Origin: an uncultured Thiohalocapsa sp.
Lineage (GTDB): Bacteria > Pseudomonadota > Gammaproteobacteria > Chromatiales > Chromatiaceae
Length of the DNA stretch: 64,000 nt
Direction of reading: 5' to 3'
NCBI RefSeq assembly: GCF_913063425.1
Contig: NZ_CAJXYK010000002.1
Span: 1-64,000, forward strand
The position numbers and the translations under genes are program-made. Numbering within the stretch: position 1 is the stretch's first letter; each line of letters starts with the position of its first letter. Below the pieces are notes generated by a model. That model was not told the origin of the DNA. It worked only from the letters and a program-made list of their open reading frames with translations, and did no database searches. Of this stretch, positions 1-8,089 are shown piece after piece.

Positions 1-593
1 ACGATGACGGCGATGCGAAAGCCGACCGCCACACCGCCGTCGCGTGAGGCCAGCCATGCAAGGAAGCCGTCGGCGAACTCCTGCACCGTCAACTGCGAGC
101 GCCCGGCGGCGATGACCGCGGACAGGTAGCCCCGCATGGCCTCGACATGCGCGGGGTCGCCACCCTTGGCTTCGAGGCTTGCGATCACGGCCGACGCCTT
201 CTCGAAGATGCGATCGCGCTCCTCCACCAGCTCCAGCCGCTCCTGGCGCAGCGCTTCGGCCTCGGCGCCCTCGGCGGTGCGGACCTCGAGGCTCGTATCG
301 ATCACAGCCTGGGTGGCCGCCCGCGCCTCGTCCTGCCAGGCCGCGGCGAGCGGGGCCAGCTCATCGGCGGTGAGCGGGACGAGCCGCAGCTCCAGCTCGT
401 CGAGTGCGATGGCCGGATCATCGAGGCCCGAGGGATAGGCCGGCGCCGCAGCCTGCGCGTCGGCGCCCGCCGCCGGCCCCGCGCTCTCGTCCTGGGCTAA
501 GCCTACGCCGGCCCACAGGGCACCCAGCATGACCAAGACCCCGAGGCCGGCGCCGATCGGCGTGGCTTTACTTAGGACACAAGGCTGCATCAT
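1..593 (-). CDS. MscS-family mechanosensitive channel, N-terminal part (runs off the window)
   Basis: The gene starts at tandem ATG codons (593 or 590) directly behind a GGAGAGGAG stretch and runs off the left edge, so only about 197 residues are visible. The protein opens with a hydrophobic signal-like segment (residues 12-35, ending VGLAQDE), then an acidic helical region with the DELELRLVPLT...ELAPLAAAW pattern typical of periplasmic N-terminal domains of MscS-type channels, a coiled-coil-like stretch rich in E and R, and ends GGVAVGFRIAVIV, probably entering the first membrane helix. The pore domain lies outside the window, so the call rests on the N-terminal pattern only. It is separate from the BON-MscS gene at 5633. 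Confidence 0.6.
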   Translation of the reverse strand, partial: MMQPCVLSKATPIGAGLGVLVMLGALWAGVGLAQDESAGPAAGADAQAAAPAYPSGLDDPAIALDELELRLVPLTADELAPLAAAWQDEARAATQAVIDTSLEVRTAEGAEAEALRQERLELVEERDRIFEKASAVIASLEAKGGDPAHVEAMRGYLSAVIAAGRSQLTVQEFADGFLAWLASRDGGVAVGFRIAVI

Positions 594-1288
594 CTCCTCT
601 CCCGGTTCGCGGAATGTTGCGCCGCAAGGCAACTCACGACCGTTAGGGCGAGTGTGCGCGGCGACTTCGGGGGCGCTACAGGAGCCGTCACCGGTGACGT
701 GACCAATGGCGCCACCCAACCGGCGGGCGCGCACGCCGCCTGTCCGGTCATGGAGTGCGTGGACGGGGCGGCCGCATTGAAAGCGATCCGCCGACGAGGG
801 GCAATGCACTCTGCGCCCAATTTGGGCGAGCCCACCGAGTCCCTGCACCCACAGACGGCCTCCGTTCGGGGCCTTGGGCGACATCGGACGGTCCTGGACC
901 TGATGACCAAGACTGCGACCCGCCGACAGCGCGCACCGGCACCCGCTCCAGGTCCCCGCGAACGGCCGCCGCAGGGCGAGCCGCGGCTCGCCTGGGGCCT
1001 CATCATGCGCAGGCTGGATGCGGCGCAAGTCGTGTGCTCAGGATGTGCCGTTCGGAGGTCACGGTGACCGTGCGAGGTTGCGCCGCCCCAGGGCTGACCG
1101 CACCGCTAAACACACCGAGAGGCTGTATTCATCCGCGAGCCGTTGCCGATACGGCCCATTCTGGGCAGCCTGGACCTTGCCGCAGCCGAGGGGTGTCCCA
1201 AACCTTCCCGTAACGGTACGCTGGGGCGCCAAGCGCGCTGCGATCAAGCAATGGCGGGATGCTCCTGCCGCAACGCCAGGAGACCCGC
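594..1288. other. 695-bp intergenic region with three palindromes
   Basis: I see no convincing gene between the divergent channel gene and the BCCT gene. It holds a 14-bp perfect palindrome CGTCACCGGTGACG at 686-699, a 15-bp palindrome CGCCCAATTTGGGCG at 814-828 (a motif that recurs elsewhere in the window) and GGTCACGGTGACC at 1057-1069. The first and third share the half-site GGTGAC and may be operators for one of the flanking genes; that is inference. Long frames on both strands here have no recognisable protein pattern. Confidence 0.4.
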
Positions 1289-2818
1289 ATGGCCGAAACC
1301 CCGACGACCAGGCGCCCCCTCGGCGCCGTCTTCGTGCTCTCCGTGCTCATCTGCGGGGCCATCGGCCTGTGGGGCGTGCTGGCGCCGGACGCGCTCGCGG
1401 GCGCCGCGAACGCGCTGACCGGCTTCGCGCTGACGACGCTGGACTGGGTCTTCCTGATGCTCTGCACCAGCTTCGTGGTGCTGGGCGGCGCGCTGGCCCT
1501 CGGTCCCTACGGCAAGATCAAGCTCGGCGCCGACGACGACGAGCCCGAGTTTTCGACCGTGTCCTGGATTGCCATGCTGTTCGCAGGCGGCATGGGCGCG
1601 GGGCTGCTGTTCTGGGGGCCAGCGGAGCCCCTGTACCACTTCACCGACCCGCCGGGGCTCGAAGGCGGCACGCCGGAGGCGGCGCGTCTGTCCATGGTGC
1701 TCACCAACCTGCACTGGGGCCTGCACGCGTGGTCCATCTACGCCGTCTGCGCCCTGGTGATCGCCTATTTCATCTTCCGGCGTAATGCGCCCGGGCTCAT
1801 TTCCACGCCTATTCGCTATGCCTTTCGCGGGCGGCTAGTCGGGCCGATCGCCACGGCAGCAGACACCCTGGGCGTGGTGGCCGTGATCCTGGGTCTCGCC
1901 GGCTCGCTCGCGATGGGTACGCTTCAGGTGCGCGCCGGCCTCGGCGAGGTGGCCGGCGTGCCCCAGGCGGACTGGGTCAGCATCGTCATCGTCTGCGTGC
2001 TGGCGGTGTGTTTTTTCATCTCCGCCAGCACCGGCCTCGGCCAGGGCATCAAGGTGCTCTCGAACATCAACATGGCCATCGCCGTGGCCATCATGCTGTT
2101 CGTGCTCTTCGTCGGCCCCACCCGGTTCATCCTGGAGACCTTCACCACCACCCTCGGCGACTATCTGAACAACCTGCCGGCCATGTCCTTCCGGCTCTAT
2201 CCCTTCGAGGGCCTGACCGACTGGACCGCGGGCTGGACCCTGACTTATCTGATCTGGTGGCTCGCCTGGGGGCCCTTTGTGGGGGTGTTCATCGCGCGCA
2301 TCAGCCGCGGGCGCACCATCCGCGAGTTCATGCTCGGCGTGGTGCTCATCCCGTCGCTGTTCTCCATGCTCTGGTTCGCCACCTTCGGCGGCGCCGGCTT
2401 CTTCGTGGAGCTGCAGGGCTCGGGCGGGCTGGCGGACCTGGTGTTCGACGACGTGGCCAAGGCGCTGTTCGCGCTGTTCGATTACTTCCCGCTGGCGCAG
2501 GTGCTGAGCTGGGCAGCGCTGCTGCTGATCTTCGTCTTCCTGGTCACCAGCGCCGACAGCGGCACCTTCGTGGTCAGCATGATGACCGGCAAGGGCACGC
2601 TGGACCCGTCCATCGGCCTCAAGCTCACCTGGGCGCTGATCATCCTGGCCATCACCATCGGCACCCTGCTCTCGGGCAGCGTGGAGGTGGCGAAGACGCT
2701 CGCCGTAAGCGGCGCTATCCCCTTCTCGTTGGTGCTGCTGTTGCAGATCGCGGCCTTCCTGCGCACCCTGCGCGATGAGGAAGGGGCCACGGCAACGGCC
2801 AGGCAAGTCCAGTCATGA
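1289..2818 (+). CDS. BCCT-family transporter (betaine/carnitine/choline type)
   Basis: A 509-residue inner-membrane protein with about twelve hydrophobic segments. It carries the BCCT hallmarks: GMGAGLLFWGPAEPLYHF near residue 110, NLHWGLHAWSIYA, and the family signature WWLAWGPFVGVFIARISRGRTIREF around residue 330. BCCT proteins take up quaternary ammonium compounds such as glycine betaine, choline or carnitine, or DMSP, usually with Na+ or H+. The start at 1289 is chosen for its CCAGGAGA ribosome site at 1277-1283; an in-frame ATG ten codons upstream lacks one. Its last codons overlap the next gene (ATGA at 2815-2818), so the two are translationally coupled. The exact substrate is not readable. 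Confidence 0.93.
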   Translation: MAETPTTRRPLGAVFVLSVLICGAIGLWGVLAPDALAGAANALTGFALTTLDWVFLMLCTSFVVLGGALALGPYGKIKLGADDDEPEFSTVSWIAMLFAGGMGAGLLFWGPAEPLYHFTDPPGLEGGTPEAARLSMVLTNLHWGLHAWSIYAVCALVIAYFIFRRNAPGLISTPIRYAFRGRLVGPIATAADTLGVVAVILGLAGSLAMGTLQVRAGLGEVAGVPQADWVSIVIVCVLAVCFFISASTGLGQGIKVLSNINMAIAVAIMLFVLFVGPTRFILETFTTTLGDYLNNLPAMSFRLYPFEGLTDWTAGWTLTYLIWWLAWGPFVGVFIARISRGRTIREFMLGVVLIPSLFSMLWFATFGGAGFFVELQGSGGLADLVFDDVAKALFALFDYFPLAQVLSWAALLLIFVFLVTSADSGTFVVSMMTGKGTLDPSIGLKLTWALIILAITIGTLLSGSVEVAKTLAVSGAIPFSLVLLLQIAAFLRTLRDEEGATATARQVQS

Positions 2819-4719
2819 TGCCGCGCCTTCGGAATCGCCTTCGCCCCCTCGCCCTGCTCGCCGTCCTGGCCCTCGGCGGCTGCGGCGAGATCGACCGCCC
2901 GCTGGTGGTGGGCACCAAGGACTTCGCGGAGCAGCAGGTGACCGCCCAACTGCTGGCACAGACCCTGCGCGCCCACGACATCCCGGCGGAGGTGGACGAC
3001 ACCGCCCGCAACAGCCTGGGGGCCATCGGCGCCCTCTGGGTCGGCGAGATCGACATCTACGTGGACTACACCGGCTCCATTCTTGCGCTGGGCGGTCACC
3101 CGCCGGTGCACGAAGACCCCACGTCCTTCGTCGCCGCCGAGGAGGCGCTCGCACCCTTCGAGTTCAGCATCGGGCCGCTGCTCGGCTTCAGCAACGACTA
3201 TGTGGTGCTGGCGCGGCCCGGCTCCCGGGCCGCCGCGGCGCCGGCACGCCTGAGCGCGCTGGCCGCTTCGGGCCAGGCACTGCGCATGGGCATGACCGAG
3301 GAGTTCCGGGCGCGGCCGGTGGACGGCTTCGAGCCACTGAGCCGCCGCTACGGGCTGCGCGCCGAGCCGGCCCTGCTGGTGCCGAGCTCGGCGGAGGGCA
3401 AGGACCGGCTCTACGCCAGCCTGCTCGACGGCGACATCGACCTCGCCGTGGGCTTCAGCACCGACCCTCAGATCGCCGAGTTCGGCCTGGTGCGCATCGA
3501 CGACGACCGCGACTTCTTCCCGGCCTATGCCGCGGCCCCGATCACCCGCAAGGGACTGCTGGCGCGCCGCCCGGATCTCGCTCCGGCGCTGGCGAGCCTG
3601 GAGGACCGGGTGTCCACCGAGGCCATGCGCGAGATGCTGGCGGAGGTGACCACGCTCGGCGCGGACCCCTTCGCCGTGGTCGCCCGCTTCCTGGACCCGA
3701 CCCTGCCGCCGGCCACCGACGGCACCCTGGCACGGCCCTTCGGCATCGCCGTGGGGCGGCTCGATGCCGTCGCCGGGCAGGCCGCGGACGTGGTGCTCGC
3801 GCTGCGCAAGGCCTTCCCCGGCCGGCGCATCGAGGTGCGCCGGGTCACAGACCCGCTCGCGCCCCTGCTGGCTGGGGATGTGCGCTATGCGCTGGTGACC
3901 GGGCCCGCGCTCTTCACCCTCGACACGGCCCGCGGGAAGCCCCAGCGCGGCGAGGCGGACGCCCTGGTGCCGGTGGGCTTCGATACGCTGCATCTGCTCA
4001 CCCGGCCCGATGCCGACGGCGCGGTCTGGGGCCCCGAGGCACGCATCGGCGTCGGCCCCGCCGACGGCATCACCGCACGGACGGCCATCTTCGTCGAGTC
4101 CGGCGTCGAGCCCGCCCGCGCGGCCCTGGTGCCGACGGATGCCGAGGGCCTCGCCGCCTTCCGCGCCCAGGGGGTCCAAGTGCGCGACGGCGAGCTGGAC
4201 GGCCTGCTCGTCATGGCCGAGACCGGCCATCCGCTCATCGGCGAGCTCTTGGCCGAGGGCCTGCGCCTCGCCGCCGTGGACAGCTGGGAGGTCCAGGGCA
4301 ACCGCCTCGCCTTCCCCTTCCTGCAGCCGGTGACCATTCCCGCCGGCACCTACCCGGGGCAGTCCGCACCGCTCGCCAGCGTCGGCAGCCAGGTGGTGCT
4401 CGCCGCGGGCCGCTCGGACCCCACCGACGCCGTGGGCGTGGTGGGGCCCGGCTCCGCCGCCATCGGCCAGAACCTGCCCGTGGCCGCCGGCACCGTGGCA
4501 CGCCTCCGCGACGCACTGGACGTCAGCGTGCGCCTGGACCCGAGCCTGCCGACCTCCATGATCGCCTTCGAGCCGCCGGCGGAGCGCCGCGAGGGCATCG
4601 GCCTGTCGCCGGCGGTGTCGCTGGTCAACCTGGGCGCCATCGTCGCACTCGTGCTGATCATCCGGCTCTATCTCGCGCCGCCGCGGACCCGGCCCGGCGC
4701 CCCGGAACAGGGGCGTTGA
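2815..4719 (+). CDS. Two-domain binding lipoprotein: OpuAC-like betaine domain plus TAXI/TRAP-like domain, C-terminal membrane anchor
   Basis: 634 residues. A signal peptide ends in the lipobox LALGGC (Cys23). Residues about 28-300 resemble the OpuAC/ProX/OsmX binding protein of glycine betaine ABC importers (VVGTKDFAEQQVTAQLLAQTL, then GEIDIYVDYTGS). Residues about 305-600 look like a second periplasmic binding domain of the TAXI type, with the TAXI-like end FPFLQPVTIPAGTYPGQ near residue 510 and VGSQVVLAA. A hydrophobic helix near residues 603-625 (IVALVLIIRLYLA) follows. The start overlaps the BCCT stop codon, which argues for a shared job with that secondary transporter; no ABC permease or ATPase is present. 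The first domain is a firm call, the second moderate. Confidence 0.75.
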   Translation: MMPRLRNRLRPLALLAVLALGGCGEIDRPLVVGTKDFAEQQVTAQLLAQTLRAHDIPAEVDDTARNSLGAIGALWVGEIDIYVDYTGSILALGGHPPVHEDPTSFVAAEEALAPFEFSIGPLLGFSNDYVVLARPGSRAAAAPARLSALAASGQALRMGMTEEFRARPVDGFEPLSRRYGLRAEPALLVPSSAEGKDRLYASLLDGDIDLAVGFSTDPQIAEFGLVRIDDDRDFFPAYAAAPITRKGLLARRPDLAPALASLEDRVSTEAMREMLAEVTTLGADPFAVVARFLDPTLPPATDGTLARPFGIAVGRLDAVAGQAADVVLALRKAFPGRRIEVRRVTDPLAPLLAGDVRYALVTGPALFTLDTARGKPQRGEADALVPVGFDTLHLLTRPDADGAVWGPEARIGVGPADGITARTAIFVESGVEPARAALVPTDAEGLAAFRAQGVQVRDGELDGLLVMAETGHPLIGELLAEGLRLAAVDSWEVQGNRLAFPFLQPVTIPAGTYPGQSAPLASVGSQVVLAAGRSDPTDAVGVVGPGSAAIGQNLPVAAGTVARLRDALDVSVRLDPSLPTSMIAFEPPAERREGIGLSPAVSLVNLGAIVALVLIIRLYLAPPRTRPGAPEQGR

Positions 4720-4891
4720 CGCCGCCGGCGCCCGCCGCGAGCCGCAGCCGGCCGGGCGCGGCGGAGCACCACATGTGCAACCCCCAGGGTTGCCCGCCCA
4801 CGCGATCCTCAGCCTCGCCGAGGGTGGCTTGCCGGCCCGTCGGCCCCGTGCTAGAACCTCGGAGAACACAGCGCAACACACGAGGTGCAAC

Positions 4892-5158
4892 ATGCCGAGA
4901 GGTACTGTGTCCGTCCGTTTGGACGAGACTACGCTGCAACGCTTGGCGGCCATTGCAAAAGCGACCGGCCGCTCCCGCGGTGCGCTGATGTCGCATGCCA
5001 TCGAGCGCTATGCCGAGTCCGAGGCATGGCAGGTCGCGGCCATCCAGGAAGCGATGGATGAGCTCTCGCGTGGCGAGGCGGGACTGGTGGACCACGGCGA
5101 TGTCGCTGCCGCACTGGACACCTGGGGCGGGCCGGACGAGATCGATCCTGCCGAATGA
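4892..5158 (+). CDS. CopG/ribbon-helix-helix antitoxin
   Basis: An 88-residue protein beginning MPRGTVSVRLDETTLQRLAAIAKATGRSRG, a ribbon-helix-helix DNA-binding N-terminus: a short beta strand (TVSVRLD), then two helices. The acidic tail (ELSRGEAGLVDHGDVAAAL) is typical of the toxin-binding part of CopG/ParD-like antitoxins. Its stop overlaps the start of the toxin gene (ATGA at 5155), the standard coupling for type II pairs. The start at 4892 gives the family's usual length; a longer frame upstream is proline/arginine-rich and unlike coding sequence. Confidence 0.85.
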   Translation: MPRGTVSVRLDETTLQRLAAIAKATGRSRGALMSHAIERYAESEAWQVAAIQEAMDELSRGEAGLVDHGDVAAALDTWGGPDEIDPAE

Positions 5159-5436
5159 GAATCCGTTGGCATCGGCTCGCCCGGCGGGATCTGCGAGATC
5201 TTCGCGCCTACATCGCGCGGGACAATCCAACGGCCGCGGCGCGGATCGCGCAACGCATACGCATATCCATCGAACGCCTTGCCGACAATCCCAGCCTGGG
5301 CCGACCGGGTCGGGTCCTCGACACCCGCGAGCTCATGGTCACAGGCACCCCATACCTCGTCCCATACACAGTCTCCGACAACGAGATCGTGATACTGCGC
5401 GTTCTTCACGGCGCGCAGCAGTGGCCGCAACGTTGA
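5155..5436 (+). CDS. ParE/RelE-superfamily toxin
   Basis: A 93-residue basic protein with the ParE layout: RWHRLARRDLRDLRAYIARDNPTAAARIAQRI, then LADNPSLGRPGRV, DTRELMVTGTPYLVPYTV and a C-terminal strand IVILRVLHGAQQWP. ParE toxins poison DNA gyrase and RelE relatives cleave mRNA; sequence alone does not decide which this does. It overlaps the antitoxin by 4 bp, forming an intact type II toxin-antitoxin module. Confidence 0.88.
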   Translation: MRIRWHRLARRDLRDLRAYIARDNPTAAARIAQRIRISIERLADNPSLGRPGRVLDTRELMVTGTPYLVPYTVSDNEIVILRVLHGAQQWPQR

Positions 5437-5632
5437 CGGCCCCGCCCATTCCGGGCACTGCGGACGTGCAGCATGCGAGCCGGGCGCTCAAGCTATGCGG
5501 TCGCCGGTGGACCCGGAATGTGATCGAGACGCCATCACAGCCGCAAACACCCAAGGGGACCGGACGGCGCGACGTGGCCCCGATCATCGGAGCGCCGACC
5601 GTCGTTGACCCTTCACCAAAGGGAACACCGCA

Positions 5633-6964
5633 ATGCACCAGATCACGCGGCCGCTCTTCGGCGCCCTTTGCGTGCTGCTCGTCTGTGCGACACCCGCCGC
5701 CGCACAGACGGAAGCACCCTCTCAACCCGAGAGTCCGATCAGTGCCCCGCACAACCCGGCGACGGACAATGCCATCGCCAAGCGCCTGCGGACGATCCTT
5801 GACGAGCTGGACGGCTACGATGGCGTTGAGCTGACGGTCGAGTCGGGTGTCGTCACCCTCACCGGCGAGACGCGGGACAACACATCGCTTGCACGTCTCG
5901 CGCAGATCGTCACCCGGATCGACGGAGTTGCAGCCATCAATAACCGGCTGACCACCGCGACCGGGCTCGAAGAGCGGCTCCTGCCCTCACTCGACCGCTT
6001 CATACAGCGCGCCGCGCAGACGCTCGCTGCGCTGCCACTGATTGGCGTGGCGCTGGCCAGCCTGCTTGCCATCTATCTGCTCGGCCGGCTGACAGGGGCA
6101 CTACCGATTTGGGCACGCATCGCACCCAACACCTTTATCGCCGGCATCTACCGGCAGCTCGTGCGGCTTGTCTTCCTGATTGCCGGGCTGGTTGTCGCGC
6201 TCGACATGCTCGACGCCACGGCGCTGCTCGGCTCGATCCTTGGCGCCGCGGGTGTCATCGGTCTCGCCATCGGCTTTGCCGTGCGGGATACGGTCGAGAA
6301 CTTCATCGCGTCCATCATGCTGTCCATCCGCCAGCCATTCCGCCCCTTCGACCTGGTCGAGATCGAGGGGGATGTGGGCAAGGTCGTGCGCTTGACCTCG
6401 CGCGCCACGATTCTGCTCTCCCTCGACGGCAACATGATCCGCGTACCAAACGCGACCGTCTTCAAGTCGCGCATCGTCAACTTCACCAGCAACCCCGAGC
6501 GCCGCTTCACCTTCTCCATCGACATCGACCCGACTGCCGACATGGCCCGACTCCGCGACCGCGCACAGGAGCAGCTGGCTACCCTGCCTTTCGTGCTCGA
6601 TGACCCCGCCAGCGACGTCTGGATCGACGAAAAGGATGGCAGTGATGTCGAGCTGTGTTTTGCCGCCTGGATCGACCAGACCGAAACCAGCTTCGCCCGC
6701 GCCCGCGGCGAGGCAATCCGCATCCTGCGCGCGATGGTGCAGGACGAGGGCGCCCTGCGCCCACCACCGATCAGCCGCGTCTACACTATGGACGATCCCC
6801 AGGCCGCCATGCATCGCAACCGCGTCGCCGCCCACGATCTTGCCCCCGAGTCCATCGCCGATCTCAGTATCACGGACACCGGCGCGCTGGACCGCCTGGC
6901 GCAGGCCGACCGGGAGAATGCCGATGCGCGTGATCTGCTCGGCCGCGGTCAAGCGCGGGAGTAA
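5633..6964 (+). CDS. BON-domain MscS-type mechanosensitive channel
   Basis: 443 residues. A signal peptide (cleavage likely after CATPAAA near residue 24) is followed by a periplasmic BON domain at about 45-107 (AIAKRLRTILDELDGYDGVELTVESG...GVAAINNRL), which in other proteins binds phospholipid surfaces. Three or more membrane helices follow from about 129, with the MscS pore helix GSILGAAGVIGLAIGFAVRDTVENFIASIML and the beta domain motif FRPFDLVEIEGDVGKV. The channel should open on hypo-osmotic shock and release solutes, which fits the nearby osmolyte uptake genes. The C-terminal domain runs to about residue 380, then a variable tail. The ATG at 5633 has an AAAGGGAA sequence about 10 bases upstream. 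Confidence 0.9.
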   Translation: MHQITRPLFGALCVLLVCATPAAAQTEAPSQPESPISAPHNPATDNAIAKRLRTILDELDGYDGVELTVESGVVTLTGETRDNTSLARLAQIVTRIDGVAAINNRLTTATGLEERLLPSLDRFIQRAAQTLAALPLIGVALASLLAIYLLGRLTGALPIWARIAPNTFIAGIYRQLVRLVFLIAGLVVALDMLDATALLGSILGAAGVIGLAIGFAVRDTVENFIASIMLSIRQPFRPFDLVEIEGDVGKVVRLTSRATILLSLDGNMIRVPNATVFKSRIVNFTSNPERRFTFSIDIDPTADMARLRDRAQEQLATLPFVLDDPASDVWIDEKDGSDVELCFAAWIDQTETSFARARGEAIRILRAMVQDEGALRPPPISRVYTMDDPQAAMHRNRVAAHDLAPESIADLSITDTGALDRLAQADRENADARDLLGRGQARE

Positions 6965-7004
6965 AGCGTCGCTGGCTCAGGATAGACAGTAAAGGTCAGC
7001 GTAT

Positions 7005-7320
7005 TCACCGGCGCCACCGGCGTGGCCGCAAGCCGACCCAGGTCAGCAACGCCAGCGTCAGCATGCCGATCGAGACGACGAACATGCGGTCAATGCCGTG
7101 GGTAAACACACCGCGGGGGTCTCACATCGCACACCGCGATGTTACGTCTGAGACCTGATCCCCGCGGTCTTTTCATCCGAGGGATATTGGCGATGCTGTA
7201 AGCGGCGCCCAGCACCAGCATGGGCGGCACCAATGTCCAAGTACCGATGTCCGGGCCGAGCAAGCCCGCAAACAGCAACAGGGCCAGCGCGAGCAGCGCG
7301 GTTCCGCCGGCGTGGACTGA
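7005..7320 (-). pseudogene. Remnant of an MFS drug-type transporter, C-terminal part, interrupted by a short repeat
   Basis: Minus-strand bases 7320-7186 encode HAGGTALLALALLLFAGLL and then GPDIGTWTLVPPMLVLGA, a late membrane segment of a DHA2-type major facilitator. Bases about 7105-7005 encode the family's usual end (DRMFVVSIGMLTLALLTWVGL, then RPRRWRR and a stop at 7005). Between them sits a palindromic repeat (7111-7169), so the frame is not continuous. The part at 7245-7320 closely resembles 12193-12265, where the N-terminal end of a similar gene lies in the same orientation. Confidence 0.6.
7111..7169. repeat. Short palindromic repeat, copy A
   Basis: Outer arms CCGCGGGG and CCCCGCGG enclose GGTCTCACATCGCACACC and GATGTTACGTCTGAGACC. 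The same unit recurs at 7946-8081 and, inverted, at 10798-10850. Here it interrupts an MFS remnant. With ends but no gene, it looks like a small non-autonomous mobile unit or REP-like element; the family is not identified. Confidence 0.65.
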
Positions 7321-7440
7321 GCGACAAGAAAGCGGCCGGATGGCCGCTTTTTCGCTGGTGGACGATCCACTACACTGTCCGGCATCACGAGATTTCCGAC
7401 CCAACAGCCTCGCCCACTGTGCCCCCAGCGCAGCCACGAC

Positions 7441-7674
7441 ATGAACATCTCTGCCGAACAGATCACCGCGCAGCTCCACGCCGCCGATCAAGGGCCGGTC
7501 TTCATCACCGACCAAGGCCGCGCGAGCTATGTGCTGCTGTCGATAGACGACTACCGCAGACTCTGCGGGACAGATCGCAATATTGCCGATCTACTCGCCA
7601 TGCCCGGCGTCGAAGACATCGATTTCGAGCCGCCGCAGTTGCAAGACGTCGCCCGGGCAGCCGATCTGTCCTGA
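7441..7674 (+). CDS. Phd/YefM-type antitoxin
   Basis: A 77-residue protein MNISAEQITAQLHAADQGPV...RASYVLLSIDDYRRL, matching the Phd/YefM N-terminal DNA-binding fold (the ITDQGRASYVLLSIDDY strand-helix pattern), followed by an acidic C-terminal tail (DIDFEPPQLQDVARAADLS) of the toxin-wrapping type. It overlaps the following toxin gene by one base (TGATG at 7672-7676). The toxin is truncated, so this antitoxin is probably an orphan in function. Confidence 0.8.
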   Translation: MNISAEQITAQLHAADQGPVFITDQGRASYVLLSIDDYRRLCGTDRNIADLLAMPGVEDIDFEPPQLQDVARAADLS

Positions 7675-8036
7675 TGTTTCTGCTCGACACCAACGTCGTG
7701 TCGGAGCTGCGCAAGGTCCGATCTGGCAAGGCCGATGCCGGCGTAGCGCGTTGGGCCGAGCCGGTCCAAACGAGCGACCTGTTCCTATCGGTCATCAGCC
7801 TTCAGGAACTGGCGATCGGCATCCTGCTCATCGAGCGGCGGGACGCGTCACAGGGGCGCCTCCTGCGGGCCTGGTTCGACCAGCATGAAGCCTCTGGGGA
7901 TAGGTCTTGCAATCACGCATCTGAAGCCTCCTGCACCGCAGGTGCAGGTCTCACATCGCACACCACGACGTTTCGTGTGAGACCTGCCCCGGAAGTGTGC
8001 CGCATCGCACACCGCGATGTTACGTGTGAGACTTGA
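7674..8036 (+). pseudogene. Truncated PIN-domain toxin (VapC type)
   Basis: The frame opens with a proper PIN-domain N-terminus, MFLLDTNVVSELRKVRSGK, with the first catalytic Asp and the ISLQELAIGI segment carrying the conserved Glu. After LLRAWFDQH (about residue 73, near base 7892) the family sequence stops and the frame runs through unrelated bases and two copies of the GGTCTCACA repeat until a stop at 8034-8036. The C-terminal third, with the remaining catalytic aspartates, is missing, so the toxin should be inactive. The repeats begin about 50 bases after the break. Confidence 0.75.
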
Positions 8037-8081
8037 CCCCCACGGTCTCCTTACGTGTGAGACTTCCCCCCCACGGTCTCC
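7946..8081. repeat. Cluster of GGTCTCACA palindromic repeats, copies B, C and partial D
   Basis: Copy B (7946-7985) has perfect ends AGGTCTCACA and TGTGAGACCT. Copy C (about 7996-8050) reads GCATCGCACACCGCGATG, then TTACGTGTGAGACTTGACC and CCCACGGTCTCC. Copy D (8051-8081) repeats only its right half, TTACGTGTGAGACTT... CCCACGGTCTCC. They sit directly after the truncated vapC and before the LamG gene. A matching inverted copy lies on the other side of that gene. Confidence 0.7.
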
Positions 8082-8089
8082 GGTCTCTG

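Noticed and set aside
2482-5001. Minus-strand frame of 839 residues opposite the BCCT and binding-protein genes
   Set aside because: Rich in Ala, Arg, Gly, His and Gln with no domain pattern; it is the antisense shadow of two well-supported plus-strand genes in GC-rich DNA.
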